Counted from the first letter of the stretch, positions 1 to 9,261 are shown. The stretch: 64,000 bases of DNA from Desulfobacteraceae bacterium (GCA_020633955.1 JACKCP010000007.1:62001-126000); one strand, 5' to 3'. Notes: generated by a model from the letters alone, not told the origin. Numbers and translations: made by a program.

Positions 1-13
1 TTTTTTTTCTCAT
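1..13 (-). CDS. 5' end of a divergent gene (partial)
   Basis: On the minus strand an ATG at position 13 follows a strong Shine-Dalgarno (CGGAGG) by about six bases and opens with M-R-K-K before running off the window edge. The basic start would suit an exported protein, but only four codons are visible, so no function can be given. It is divergent from the glycosyltransferase at 116, and the roughly 100 bp between them would hold both promoters. Confidence 0.4.
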
Positions 14-115
14 GACACCTCCGTTATTATTAATTATTTAATATTTTTAAATAAAGTTAAACAATGGTAATAAAGCAAATTTTAGTCACAAATATTTAAA
101 CCCAAAAAAGGCAAT

Positions 116-958
116 ATGAATAATAATCTAATAAGTGTAATTATTCCTGTTTACAACAGAGCGTGGTGCATAAAGGAAGCACTTGATTGCGTACTTCAGC
201 AGACTTACAAAAATTTTGAGCTCATTGTCGTTAATGACGGCTCTGACGATGAAACAGGACAGATATTGGAAAAGTATAAAGACAATCATGAAAATATCAA
301 GGTTCTTTTTCAGAAAAACCGTGGAGTCAGTGCTTCAAGAAATTTGGGGATTTTAAATTCTTCGGGTGGTTTTATAGCTTTTCTTGATTCAGATGATTTA
401 TGGGACTCAAGGAAACTCGAAGTTCAGTTTGATTATTTCATGAAAAATAAAAATGCAGTTGTATGTCAGACCGAGGAGATATGGATAAGAAACAATAAAA
501 GAATTAATCCTAAAAAAAGACACAAAAAGCCTTTTGGAGATATATTTGTTCCATCTCTATCCCTTTGCCTTGTGAGTCCTTCCGCTGTTATGATGAAAAA
601 GGAGTTTTTTGAAAAAGCAGGGCGTTTTGATGAGAAAATGACAGCTTGTGAGGATTATGATCTTTGGCTCAGATCTTCTCTTTTATTCGATTTTCATTTG
701 ATTGAAAGTCCTCTTGTAATAAAAAGAGGAGGACATTGTGACCAGCTGTCTTCCCTTCCTCTTCTTGATAAGTTCAGAATATATTCCATAAAAAAAATTC
801 TGGATAACGGTATTTGTGATAGAAAAAAAGAAATTTGTGCCGTTGATAAGATTGTTGAAAAGTGTGTTATTTATATGGAAGGGTGTAAAAAAAGGTTTAA
901 GATGGAAGAATATTTTTTATATGATTGTCTAAAAAAAGAAATGGAGAAAAAAATATGA
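116..958 (+). CDS. Family 2 glycosyltransferase
   Basis: Predicted GT-A fold glycosyltransferase of 280 residues that would transfer a sugar from a nucleotide donor to a glycan, lipid or protein acceptor in the cytoplasm. The N-terminus shows the family opening (ISVIIPVYNRA, residues 6-16), the DGSDD nucleotide-binding segment (41-45), the NRGVSASRNLG stretch and the metal-binding DSDD at 91-94; an ED-type segment (ACEDYDLWLR, about 180-190) is the likely catalytic base region. There is no membrane segment. The acceptor cannot be told from sequence. The stop codon overlaps the start of the next gene (ATGA at 955-958), so the two are translationally coupled although functionally unrelated. The ribosome site upstream of ATG 116 (AAAAGG) is weak. 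Confidence 0.85.
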   Translation: MNNNLISVIIPVYNRAWCIKEALDCVLQQTYKNFELIVVNDGSDDETGQILEKYKDNHENIKVLFQKNRGVSASRNLGILNSSGGFIAFLDSDDLWDSRKLEVQFDYFMKNKNAVVCQTEEIWIRNNKRINPKKRHKKPFGDIFVPSLSLCLVSPSAVMMKKEFFEKAGRFDEKMTACEDYDLWLRSSLLFDFHLIESPLVIKRGGHCDQLSSLPLLDKFRIYSIKKILDNGICDRKKEICAVDKIVEKCVIYMEGCKKRFKMEEYFLYDCLKKEMEKKI

Positions 959-1329
959 AAGTACTTTTATTTGCTGCACACGGCAGCAGAAAGGAAAATT
1001 CAAATCTGGAAATATCAGTTTTTTTTGAAAAAAAAGTTGCTGATAAATTAAAAGATAAAATTGACAGAAGTGTCTGCTGCTTTCTTCAGTTTGGGACCCC
1101 GGGTATCGAGGAGGCCATTACAGATCAAATTGAAAACGGAGCAACTGAGATATATATTTTTCCGTATTTTCTTTTTAACGGTTCCCATGTCACGGTAGAT
1201 ATTCCATTAATCCAGGAAAAGTTCAAAGAAAAGTATCCAGGACTTGAAATTGAGGTACTGGATGCTCTTGCTGATGCAGACGGGTTTGATTTTTTTATTT
1301 CCGATTATCTTGGGAAAAAACTGAACTGA
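955..1329 (+). CDS. cbiX: Short CbiX-type sirohydrochlorin chelatase
   Basis: 124-residue single-domain class II chelatase of the CbiX-short type, expected to insert cobalt (or iron/nickel) into sirohydrochlorin for cobalamin or siroheme/F430-like tetrapyrrole synthesis; it would act as a homodimer in the cytoplasm. Visible marks are AAHGSR near the N-terminus with metal-binding His9, and the second family motif FNGSHVTVDIP with His78. An in-frame TTG at 925 would add ten lysine-rich residues, but the ATG at 955, which overlaps the upstream stop by four bases, gives the usual family start and is preferred. No other cobalamin genes are next to it. The metal cannot be decided from sequence. Confidence 0.82.
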   Translation: MKVLLFAAHGSRKENSNLEISVFFEKKVADKLKDKIDRSVCCFLQFGTPGIEEAITDQIENGATEIYIFPYFLFNGSHVTVDIPLIQEKFKEKYPGLEIEVLDALADADGFDFFISDYLGKKLN

Positions 1330-1346
1330 TAACTCAATTTAGCTTG

Positions 1347-1513
1347 TAACTCTTCAGTTTTAATCGGCACAGCTGATGAATTTTTTTATTGCCCAAATTC
1401 CAGCTTAAGCTCCTGACAGGAAATAAAAAAACTATTACCTGAAATCGTTTCAGCAAAATATAGAATCAGTTTTTCCGGTAAACTGTTTTTTTTAGTTTTC
1501 ATTTGAATAGTTA
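1347..1513 (+). repeat. Long-hairpin intergenic element, family A, copy 1
   Basis: 167-bp element bounded by TAACTCTTCAG at the left and TGAATAGTTA at the right, an imperfect terminal inverted repeat. It aligns along its whole length with the 166-bp element at 54341-54506 (shared blocks include CTTAAGCT, ATAAAAAAACTAT and CCTGAAA). Its internal pairing is more degenerate than in the 54-kb copy. It fills the space between cbiX and the convergent histidine kinase, and no terminator with a clean U-tract is otherwise visible there. Confidence 0.7.
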
Positions 1514-1595
1514 GTGCCTGGCCGAAAACAAGAATTTTTTGTTCAGTTACGGAAGATTAAAAATTTAACCTTTATTTATCAGGTCAGTAAATGGA
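1511..1595 (+). repeat. Palindromic intergenic repeat, family B, half copy
   Basis: Directly abuts the family A element. It matches the left half of the full copy at 62525-62670 (shared AAGAATTTTTTGTTC and AAAAATTTAACCTTT) and stops at about the centre of the palindrome, just before the end of the histidine kinase gene. Confidence 0.6.
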
Positions 1596-1604
1596 AAGGT
1601 TTTT

Positions 1605-3866
1605 TCAGTCAAGGAGCTTTTTTATTACTCTTGCAAAGTATTTGTTATCAATTGGCTTTTCAAGATATGCAGAAATCCATGGTTCTTCTGATTTTTCATT
1701 TTCAAGCTTATCGCTGAATCCCGTGCAGAGAATGACAGGTGTACTGCCTTTTATCTCACAGATTCTTTTTGCCAGCTCATTTCCATACATGCCAGGCATT
1801 GTCATATCTGTGACAACAAGATCAATATCATTTTTAAAGTTTTCAAAATAGGAAATAGCCTCATGGGGGGTTGTAAAAAATACTACATTGTAACCAATAC
1901 TTTTTAAAAACTCTGCTGTGATAATAGCCAGTGCCTTTTCGTCATCAACAAGGAGAATTGTGCCTTCTCCCTTTACAGGAAATGTTTGTTCCGCAGCCGG
2001 ATATTCTGACGGCTCATTTGATGGTAATGCAATTGAAACGGATGTTCCTTTGTTTTCCTCACTTAAAATATGGATGGCGCCATTATGACTTTTGACTATT
2101 CCATGGATAACTGCCAGCCCAAGACCTGAACCTTTACCAAAGGGTTTTGTTGTAAAATAAGGTTCAAAAACCTTGTTGATTATATCTTCGGGTATTCCTG
2201 TGCCTGTATCTGAGACAATCAGTTCAATATATTTACCATTGGGCAGGTCAGGGTATTTGTGACTGTTATTGATATCAATGTTTTTAATTTCAATTGTGAT
2301 TTTTCCTTTTTTATCAGGCATTGCATTTGCCGCATTTGTGCAAAGGTTTATTATAATCTGGTGGATCTGTGTTGGTTCAGCAGTGATTGATCTTATAAAG
2401 GGGCTGATTAAAATTTCAATTTCAATTGAAGATTCAATTGACGCCCTTAAAAATTTTGCAGATTCTCTTACAAGAATTTCAGGTTTAATAACTATTTTTT
2501 TCAGCTCTGTTTTCCTGCTGAAGTTTAATAATTGGGCAACCACTTCCTTTGCTCTATTGGCACCTGCTATTATTTCATTAATCTTTTTGAGTGCCTTTGT
2601 ATCATTTTTTATATATTGCATTGCAAGCTCTGCATTGCCCATAATTATTCCAAGAATATTGTTGAAGTCATGGGCAATTCCTCCAGCAAGAGTACCTATT
2701 GATTCGATCTTTTGGGACTGAAACAGTTTTGCTTCCAGAAAAGCTCTTTCTTTTTCTGCTGAGTTTAGTTTTGTCACATCGTGGCCTATGCAGTTTAATC
2801 CTGATAAAACACCGTTTTTATAAAAAAATTTTGCCGACCATAGCCAGTCTGAAATTTCTCCTGTTGAAAGGTTTATCTGTCTGTTTTCCAGATAGGATTT
2901 AGATTTTTTTGATTTAACAGCCTCGTTAAACCAGTCAACTGAGTATTTCAGGTCGTCTTTATGGATAAAGTCAATGAGTTTTCTTCCGTAAAGTTCCGAT
3001 AATTTTTTCCCGTATATTTTTTCTGCAACGGGGTTTGCGTATATAATCTTTCCCTTTGCATCAAGCCTTATGAAAAGGTTATCCGTATTTTCAACAAATT
3101 CCCTGAATCTCTCCTCGCTTTCCCTAAGGGAGAGTTCAATTTTTTTTCTTTCTTCAATCTGATTGTTCAGCTCATTTTTTATATCAGTTATTTTTTTTAA
3201 GTCTTTAACTGTATTATCAATTTTTTTTGAAAGCAGTCCCAGTTCGTCATCAGATCCGGTATAAAGCTTGATATTAAAATCTCCAATCAGAATTTTTTCC
3301 ATGCCCTTTTGAATATGTTCTATTTTGCGGAATATTAATTTATCTGCAATAAAAACGGCAGACAGCAGAATTGATGAAATTATAAGGACCACAATTATAA
3401 ATGTTGAATTTAGAATATTTATCATGGAATCGTAAGCAGTTTTTTTGGGAATGGATATCTGCAGCTTTCCAATTTCAAAGTTTTTGTGGAAAATTGTTTT
3501 TTCTTTGCTGATAAATCTGGAAGATGATTTAAAAAATCCAAAGTCTTTTGAAATAAAATCTTTATTTGTTTTTTCAGTAATTGTTGTTCCGTTGGAGGAA
3601 ATTTTCAGGTAGGCAGTTTGTGAATCAAAAATTAAAGCATCTGCAAATTCATTTATGTACTCGGAATCAAAATTCCAGAGAGCGTTTGAAACTGCTGCTG
3701 CAGACAATAAGATCTTTTTTTCAAGGTATTTTTCGGCCTGTAAGTTTAAATCATATATATTTTTAAAAAAGATAATTGCAGAAAAAAGGATTAGAATAAG
3801 TGATGAATTTAAAAACATTATTAGCGAATATTTATGTTTTAGATTTGAACAGAAAAATTTTTTCAT
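1605..3866 (-). CDS. Membrane hybrid histidine kinase (HAMP-PAS-HisKA-HATPase-REC)
   Basis: 753-residue sensor kinase. Two membrane helices (about 13-34 and 155-175) frame a ~120-residue periplasmic sensing region. A HAMP linker (176-228), a PAS domain (about 250-365), a HisKA domain with phospho-accepting His399 in GGIAHDFNNILG, an HATPase with NLCTNAANAMP and GxGxG boxes, and a C-terminal receiver with VDDE and phospho-acceptor Asp at about 687 (VVTDMTMPG) follow. The HDFNN type of H-box is typical of hybrid kinases common in deltaproteobacteria. No separate regulator or output domain lies next to it, so its partner is unknown. It is convergent with cbiX and divergent from the barrel protein at 4686. 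The input signal cannot be deduced. Confidence 0.92.
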   Translation of the reverse strand: MKKFFCSNLKHKYSLIMFLNSSLILILFSAIIFFKNIYDLNLQAEKYLEKKILLSAAAVSNALWNFDSEYINEFADALIFDSQTAYLKISSNGTTITEKTNKDFISKDFGFFKSSSRFISKEKTIFHKNFEIGKLQISIPKKTAYDSMINILNSTFIIVVLIISSILLSAVFIADKLIFRKIEHIQKGMEKILIGDFNIKLYTGSDDELGLLSKKIDNTVKDLKKITDIKNELNNQIEERKKIELSLRESEERFREFVENTDNLFIRLDAKGKIIYANPVAEKIYGKKLSELYGRKLIDFIHKDDLKYSVDWFNEAVKSKKSKSYLENRQINLSTGEISDWLWSAKFFYKNGVLSGLNCIGHDVTKLNSAEKERAFLEAKLFQSQKIESIGTLAGGIAHDFNNILGIIMGNAELAMQYIKNDTKALKKINEIIAGANRAKEVVAQLLNFSRKTELKKIVIKPEILVRESAKFLRASIESSIEIEILISPFIRSITAEPTQIHQIIINLCTNAANAMPDKKGKITIEIKNIDINNSHKYPDLPNGKYIELIVSDTGTGIPEDIINKVFEPYFTTKPFGKGSGLGLAVIHGIVKSHNGAIHILSEENKGTSVSIALPSNEPSEYPAAEQTFPVKGEGTILLVDDEKALAIITAEFLKSIGYNVVFFTTPHEAISYFENFKNDIDLVVTDMTMPGMYGNELAKRICEIKGSTPVILCTGFSDKLENEKSEEPWISAYLEKPIDNKYFARVIKKLLD

Positions 3867-4685
3867 TTTACCAGCCTGTTTGGTTTTAAAGTAATATCCA
3901 AGATTAAGGGTATTATCAGTGTCTTTTTTAAATTAATAGTGGCTGAACAAAACTTTGACCTCAGGTCAAATAATAAAATATTGATAAAAATGATTGTCTT
4001 ATTGTTTTAAAAATATCTGCTGAAAGCTTCATATATTGTCTGATATAAGAACTGGAAATATAATTGGTAATCTGGCGGAAATTATAAAAATATAATCTTT
4101 AATTTTATTAGGCAGAAAAAATTCCAGCTTATCGTTAATCAGTCTTTAAACTTTATAATATTTTTTTTTCTTAAATTAAAGTTTTTCATTAATAATAATC
4201 TTTTTGTTTCTTAAAAGAAAACAATAGAATATTTACCAGGCAAATTAAAACTGTTGTTTTTGTACATTCTAAAATCAGATTCAAAATTGAAGTCAAAAAA
4301 TTACTCATTCATCCTGGATGGTAAATTTTAAATGCCTATAGATATGTTAATTGTAAAATACAATGTTTTTACTGCTATTATATCTTCTGGTTGTTAATTG
4401 TGTTTTTTTTGCTTAAAAAAGAATAAAAATCAGCAATATGTAAACCCTGTTTCTTTAAAAAAAGAAAATTAAATTTCACATGAAACAATAACATTTTTTA
4501 GTGTTTAACAAAGATTTAAAAGTTAACATGTGTAGAATAAATACTTAATCTTAATGACTATAATATTTATTTTTTATTAAAATTATCTTGAAAATTATTC
4601 ATAAGAAATTAAAGTCTTTGATACGACGGCATTTAATGGGAGTGTCCGGTGTATAATTGATTTTGATTTGATATGGAGGCAGTAA
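3867..4685. other. 819-bp AT-rich intergenic region with a degenerate repeat
   Basis: No coding region is supported. It separates two divergent genes and must hold both promoters, but none stands out. About 4235-4340 resembles a decayed family B repeat in the orientation of the 9780-9924 copy (shared ATCAGATTCAAA, then CTCAT-TATCCT/CATCCTGG-type centre and GGTAAATTTT). A short GGCTGAACAAAACT at about 3942 may be another fragment. Confidence 0.4.
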
Positions 4686-5261
4686 ATGAGGAAAAAAATT
4701 TTTAGAATTTTTACTTTTGCAATTGTTGTGGCAGGACTTGTGATTCCTTCTTCAGTCCTGGCTGAGCAGGGTAAGGTTTATCTGGGGCCGGCAATGGCAT
4801 ATAATATGGATGCTTTCAATGGACAGATGGATGATGATAATGCCTATGGATTTAATTTTGTACTTGGTTACGATTTGACCGACCATCTGGCTATAGAGGC
4901 ACAGTTTGATAAAATAAATGAACTTGGGGTAAATAACCCGGTTACTTATGATGGAGATGCAGATCTTCAGGCATATTCTCTTAATGTGAAATATTTTCCG
5001 GCAAAAACAAGAGATAAAATTAACGGATATCTGACTGTTGGGCTTGGATGGATGGAAGCTGAGATGTCCAAAAACTGTTCTGCTGTAAAAAAAGGTAGCG
5101 GAACAGAGGATGACATGTGGGGAAAATTTGGAGTAGGAAGTGATTTTGTTGTATCTGATAAAATAACTTTTTTTCTTGAAGCAGACTATTCCCAGGGATT
5201 TAAGGACCTTAACCCCATAGATTTCTTTTCAGGTAAAATCGGTTTTAAGATCTATCCTTGA
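4686..5261 (+). CDS. Small outer-membrane beta-barrel protein (OmpA/OmpW-like fold)
   Basis: 191 residues with a clear signal peptide (basic MRKK start, hydrophobic core, cleavage after VLAEQ-type site around residue 26). The mature part alternates polar and aromatic residues in short strands (GKVYLGPAMAYN, AYGFNFVLGYDL, LQAYSLNVKYF, GYLTVGLGW, ITFFLEADYSQGF) and ends in a C-terminal strand IGFKIYP, as expected for an eight-stranded barrel of the OMP beta-barrel superfamily. Such proteins are structural or adhesive, and no transport role can be assigned. A good ribosome site (GGAGG) precedes the ATG. The gene is monocistronic, with its own terminator at 5305. Confidence 0.75.
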   Translation: MRKKIFRIFTFAIVVAGLVIPSSVLAEQGKVYLGPAMAYNMDAFNGQMDDDNAYGFNFVLGYDLTDHLAIEAQFDKINELGVNNPVTYDGDADLQAYSLNVKYFPAKTRDKINGYLTVGLGWMEAEMSKNCSAVKKGSGTEDDMWGKFGVGSDFVVSDKITFFLEADYSQGFKDLNPIDFFSGKIGFKIYP

Positions 5262-5304
5262 TCTTATGTTCAGCCATTTTTGATAAGTTCAGGTTTGCCT
5301 TCTT

Positions 5305-5340
5305 AAATTTGCCCTTGAATTATTAAGGGCAAATTTTTTA
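5305..5340 (+). terminator. Rho-independent terminator after the barrel gene
   Basis: Perfect 12-bp stem (AAATTTGCCCTT at 5305-5316 with AAGGGCAAATTT at 5325-5336), 8-base loop and a run of T. The A-rich left side means it could also work on the opposite strand for the gene at 5402, but a repeat copy lies between. Confidence 0.9.
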
Positions 5341-5342
5341 GA

Positions 5343-5400
5343 TTAGCGGCCGAACAAAAAACTCTGGTTTTCTGGGAATGACGAATTATTGGAAAACTCT
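5343..5400 (-). repeat. Palindromic intergenic repeat, family B, end fragment
   Basis: Matches the outer arm of the family B element (GCCGAACAAAAAACTCTGG then TTTTCTGG and a GACGAATTATT end), in the same orientation as the fragment at 8206-8265. The two fragments bracket the Ig-repeat gene at 5402-8167. Confidence 0.5.
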
Positions 5401-5401
5401 G

Positions 5402-8167
5402 TCAGAAAATAGAATCTATAAAACATGAGCCTGAAGATCCGCCTGAAGTTTTTGGCTGAGGCTCATTTTTTTTTATATTATTTCCTATTCCTGAAACAGT
5501 TTTAACTTTTTTATCGTCTGGATCAAGGTCATAGCTTCCATTGTCCTCAATGTTAATAAAAACCTGATCCCTTGATTGATTGAAAAAAGCACCATTTGTC
5601 AATGGTGTTTGCGAAGCTGTCATCTCCTGCCATCCGATATAGTTGTTTTCCTGGTACCATTTATCTTCCTCTTTTGCCTGATCAGGCAGATAAATAATAA
5701 ATTGCGCTGTATTTTCATTTTCTTCAAGCTGCCGGGTAACTTCAACCAGGTTGTATAACAGATTTTCAGGTCTGTTTCTTGTGTCTGTTCCGGGAATTTT
5801 TGATTTTAGTCCGGAAAGCCCGCTTGTATATTTTATTCCATAAAAAACATTTTCAGTTCCTGATTCCAGGGGAACTATTCCCTGGCTGCTTCCTTCAAAG
5901 GGATCATTTTTTTCCCTGATAATGAATTCAAAGCTTGTGGTTGATTCAACCTGATATCTGTTCTTTACTGTCAGTGATGCCAGATATTTCTGGGTTCCCG
6001 AAACTGGCGGGGCAACAAAGCTTGATTTTTCAGAAGTATTGTCTGTCAGATATATTGGAGGATTACCATTGGAGATATGCCATTTAAATGATGAAATACC
6101 TGAACTGTCAGTTGACTCTGAGCCGTCAAGAACCAGATTATCTCCTTCATAGGCAATTGATGTTCTGGTTCCGTCTTTTGAAAGAAAAGCAGAAGGGGAG
6201 GGTATTGAAAGGTTCAATTCAAGAACTTTTATATTTACGGAAAAAGAGTTTATTGACTGTTGGTCTGTTACTATTATTTCAGAGTCTCCAGCTTTCTTTC
6301 CTGTTACATGGACTGTTCTTTCAATTATCTCGGCAGAAGCAATATCCGCTCTTCTTGAAAAGGCTCTGAATGGTGGAACTCCTCCTGTTATTTCAAAAGT
6401 GCCTCCCGAGCCTTCACTTATATTCATGGTGTATTTGTCTGGATACATTTCCTTGATTATTATCGTAACCTGATCTGTTCCCTGACCGTTGCCTGAATCT
6501 GTTGCAGTCAGGATAATAGTATGTGTTCCGCTTTTGAGGGTATTAACCTTAAAAGATGTTCCTGTTCCAAGATTGGTAAGAAATCCGTTTTGATTTGACA
6601 CCCATGAAAGGTTTTCTCCTGAAAGATCGCCATCCTCAGCATCAGTGCCTGTTCCGTGTAAAATTACATCTTCCCCTGTTTCATATTCTGCATTGTTCTG
6701 CGGATTTAAGATTTTAGCCTCGGGTATAATGTTCCCGTATGTAATTCTTATTTCAGCAGTTGCATATGCACCATAAGAATCTACAGCCTTGAGTGTTATT
6801 GTATGGGTTCCAGGTGAAAGCTGAGGATTGAAAAGAGTGGGACCCCTTCCTATTTCATCATCTCTGCTTGAAAGCCATATCAGATTTGTTCCTGTAATTG
6901 TCCCGTCTTCAAAATCACTTGCCTTTCCTGAAAACTCAATATCTTCTCCTTCAAGGAATACCTGATTGTTTTCAGGTGAGACAATTTCTGGCACAGGGTA
7001 TTTATTGCCTGTAACTATGGAAACAGAAACAGAGTTAGTGAACCCGTCATTGTCTGTTGCAGTGAGTGTGATTGTGTGTCTGCCAGATCTTAACTGTGGA
7101 TTTTTTATTTCTGTTCCTGTACCAAGAAATCCGTCTAGATCTGAACTCCACTCTAGTCCTGTTCCTGTTATTGCACCGTCTTCCTTATCTTGTGCAGACC
7201 CTGAAAGTATAATTGACTCTCCTTCATTGAAAACTCTGTCCTGAACAGGAGTTGCTATTACAGGGACAGGTCCTTCATTTGTAATTTCAATTGTTATTTC
7301 AGCAGGATCACTTATAAGTGCGTTTGAATCTTTTACTGTAAGAGATATTATATGATTGCCAGGTGAAAGCTCGCTGATATAAACTTCGGGGCCTGTGCCA
7401 AATTCACCATCGATACTTGATGACCACCTTAAAGTTGAGTCTGTTATTGATCCGTCTTCATTATCAACACCTCTTCCCTGAAAGCTTATTGTATCCCTTG
7501 AGGTATATATTGAATTATTGTATGGACTTAAAATTTCAGCAACAGGCTTTGTATTTATAATAGTAATGGTTATTGTTGCATCAGAGGATGCACCTGCAGA
7601 GTCTGTTGCCCTTAAAGTTATTATATGGGTTCCAATAGAAAGATTTGAAGATGTAAAATTTTTACCAGTTCCAATTGAACCGTCTTTATCAGAAGACCAT
7701 TGCAGCATTGTTCCTGAAAGATTTCCGTCCTGAGCGTCATATCCGTTTCCAATGAAGCTTATTGTGTCATTTGCAGTATATTCTGCAAGGTCTGCCGGTG
7801 AAGTGATTGTTACCTGGGGTGCTGGGTTTGTTACTGTTATGGATATAACATCCTGTGCAATTTCACCGTCATTGTCGGTTGCAGTAAGGATGATTTCGTG
7901 ATCGCCTTCTCTCAAATTTGATATTGTAACAGTCGGTCCGCTCCCAAGAGCACCGTTTTTTGAAGAACTCCATGAAAGTGCTGTTTCTGTAAGCACCCCA
8001 TCTTCGGGATCAGTTGCAGTACCTGTAAAAGTTACACTGTCTCCCAGGTCATATTGTTTTCCATCGGCTGGAAATAGAATCTGTACAACCGGTGGAGCTG
8101 CCAATGCATTCGAAAACGCAATCAGCGTTAAAAATATTGCGGCCAGAAAAAATTTAGGTTTTGTCAT
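5402..8167 (-). CDS. Exported protein with six Ig-like repeats and an anchor-type C-terminus
   Basis: About 921 residues. The ATG at 8167 follows AGGAAAA and opens a signal peptide (MTKPKFFLAAIFLTLIAF, cleavage after NALA); an in-frame TTG at 8200 is less likely. Six tandem Ig-like repeats of about 92 residues follow, each with a P-x-V/A-x-I-x-x-P opening, a central W-S-S segment, and a closing G-x-H-x-I-x-L-x-A-x-D. Next come a Big-type segment and a PKD-like domain (SIAYEGDNLVLDGSES). The region with IIYLPDQ, WYQENN, GWQEM, FINIEDNGSYDLDPDD resembles the choice-of-anchor U pattern. The protein ends in a Gly/Ser-rich stretch with a single Cys (GGSSGSCFIDSIF). Probably a cell-surface or secreted protein; partner unknown. 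It shares its repeat type with the upstream gene at 8281. Confidence 0.72.
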   Translation of the reverse strand: MTKPKFFLAAIFLTLIAFSNALAAPPVVQILFPADGKQYDLGDSVTFTGTATDPEDGVLTETALSWSSSKNGALGSGPTVTISNLREGDHEIILTATDNDGEIAQDVISITVTNPAPQVTITSPADLAEYTANDTISFIGNGYDAQDGNLSGTMLQWSSDKDGSIGTGKNFTSSNLSIGTHIITLRATDSAGASSDATITITIINTKPVAEILSPYNNSIYTSRDTISFQGRGVDNEDGSITDSTLRWSSSIDGEFGTGPEVYISELSPGNHIISLTVKDSNALISDPAEITIEITNEGPVPVIATPVQDRVFNEGESIILSGSAQDKEDGAITGTGLEWSSDLDGFLGTGTEIKNPQLRSGRHTITLTATDNDGFTNSVSVSIVTGNKYPVPEIVSPENNQVFLEGEDIEFSGKASDFEDGTITGTNLIWLSSRDDEIGRGPTLFNPQLSPGTHTITLKAVDSYGAYATAEIRITYGNIIPEAKILNPQNNAEYETGEDVILHGTGTDAEDGDLSGENLSWVSNQNGFLTNLGTGTSFKVNTLKSGTHTIILTATDSGNGQGTDQVTIIIKEMYPDKYTMNISEGSGGTFEITGGVPPFRAFSRRADIASAEIIERTVHVTGKKAGDSEIIVTDQQSINSFSVNIKVLELNLSIPSPSAFLSKDGTRTSIAYEGDNLVLDGSESTDSSGISSFKWHISNGNPPIYLTDNTSEKSSFVAPPVSGTQKYLASLTVKNRYQVESTTSFEFIIREKNDPFEGSSQGIVPLESGTENVFYGIKYTSGLSGLKSKIPGTDTRNRPENLLYNLVEVTRQLEENENTAQFIIYLPDQAKEEDKWYQENNYIGWQEMTASQTPLTNGAFFNQSRDQVFINIEDNGSYDLDPDDKKVKTVSGIGNNIKKNEPQPKTSGGSSGSCFIDSIF

Positions 8168-8205
8168 TTGTTTTCCTGAGTATTTGTTTGCATGATCCAA
8201 AGTTT

Positions 8206-8265
8206 TTTCTTATCTGAGCTGAACAAAAAATTCTGATTTCTGGTAAATAATCATGAAGTATAAAA
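8206..8265 (-). repeat. Palindromic intergenic repeat, family B, end fragment
   Basis: GAGCTGAACAAAAAATTCTG followed by ATTTCTGG and an AATAATCATGA end matches the outer arm of the 62525-62670 copy read in reverse. It lies in the gap between the two Ig-repeat genes. Confidence 0.5.
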
Positions 8266-8280
8266 AGCTCAGTTAAGTAA

Positions 8281-9261
8281 TCAGTTTATCGTGATGTTAA
8301 TATCATCTGTATCAACTGCACCATTCTTGTCTGTTACAGTCAGGCTTATCTTATGGGTTCCAGATGGAAGAAAGCTTACCGCAAGATCCCGTCCCTGGCC
8401 AAAGTCACCGTAAATATTTGATCTCCACTTTAGGCTTTGTCCATACATATCCCCATCTTCACTGTCAGTTCCTTCTCCGTTAAATGTTATAGTATCCCCC
8501 TGATTATAAGATGTTCCGTCTGGAGGATATGTGATTTGTGCCTGAGGTCTTGTATTTGCAATACTTATTGTAACAGGAGCTGCAGTGGCCTTTAAGCCTT
8601 TTGAGTCTTCCGCAATAAGAGTAATAATATGGGTTCCGCCTGAAAGATTGTTTTTTGTTATGGTGCTTCCGCTTCCTATCTCACTGTCTATTGTTGAGAA
8701 CCATTTAAGGCTTTCTCCGGTAAGATAACCATCTTCACTGTCCAGAGCGCTTCCTTCAAAAAGTATGAGCTCTCCCGAGTTGTAAACAGAGCTGTCCAGT
8801 GGTCTTGATATAGTCACTACAGGAGGGGTGTTCTCCTCTTCCTGGAGAGAAATATTTATTTTTGTACTTGCTGAATTACCATAGTTGTCGGTTGCCCTTA
8901 AGGTGATTTCATGGCTTCCGTCAAGGAGCCGGACAAGTTCGACAATATTTCCAGTCCCAAGTCTGCCGTTTATACTGGAGGACCATACAAGATTTGCACC
9001 TGAAATTGCTTCTCCCTTATAATCGGCTGCTGATCCGGTAAAATTTATAAAAGAGCCTGAATTATAAGTTGATCCGTCGCTTGGAGATGTTATTGATACA
9101 GTTGGCGGGGAAGATTCGGGGTCAGTCGTTCCTGTGTCTGTCTGGCCGTTGTTGGACACACTGCTTGAACCGCCTCCGCTTGCAATTATTGTAAAGAGTC
9201 CAAAAGCTATTATTCCTGCTAAAATTAATTTTTTAATTATGCCCTTGTTTTTTTCTGACAT
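8281..9261 (-). CDS. Exported protein with three Ig-like repeats
   Basis: 326 residues. The N-terminus is a hydrophobic signal or anchor (about residues 11-27) followed by IIASGGGSSS, a form often seen in deltaproteobacterial surface proteins that lack the lipobox Cys. Three Ig-like repeats of about 90 residues (opening SPPTVSITSPSDG, NTPPVVTISRPLD, TRPQAQITYPPDG) make up the rest, and the protein ends directly after the third. The repeats are of the same type as those in the downstream gene at 5402. The start at ATG 9261 lies within the last codons of the upstream membrane protein (25-bp overlap), indicating co-transcription. Role unknown; adhesion or a binding scaffold is an inference. Confidence 0.7.
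   Translation of the reverse strand: MSEKNKGIIKKLILAGIIAFGLFTIIASGGGSSSVSNNGQTDTGTTDPESSPPTVSITSPSDGSTYNSGSFINFTGSAADYKGEAISGANLVWSSSINGRLGTGNIVELVRLLDGSHEITLRATDNYGNSASTKINISLQEEENTPPVVTISRPLDSSVYNSGELILFEGSALDSEDGYLTGESLKWFSTIDSEIGSGSTITKNNLSGGTHIITLIAEDSKGLKATAAPVTISIANTRPQAQITYPPDGTSYNQGDTITFNGEGTDSEDGDMYGQSLKWRSNIYGDFGQGRDLAVSFLPSGTHKISLTVTDKNGAVDTDDINITIN

Noticed and set aside
1514..1851. Short plus-strand frames (67 and 86 codons) at the end of the histidine kinase
   Set aside because: Antisense to the receiver domain of the kinase, which is clearly coding on the minus strand.
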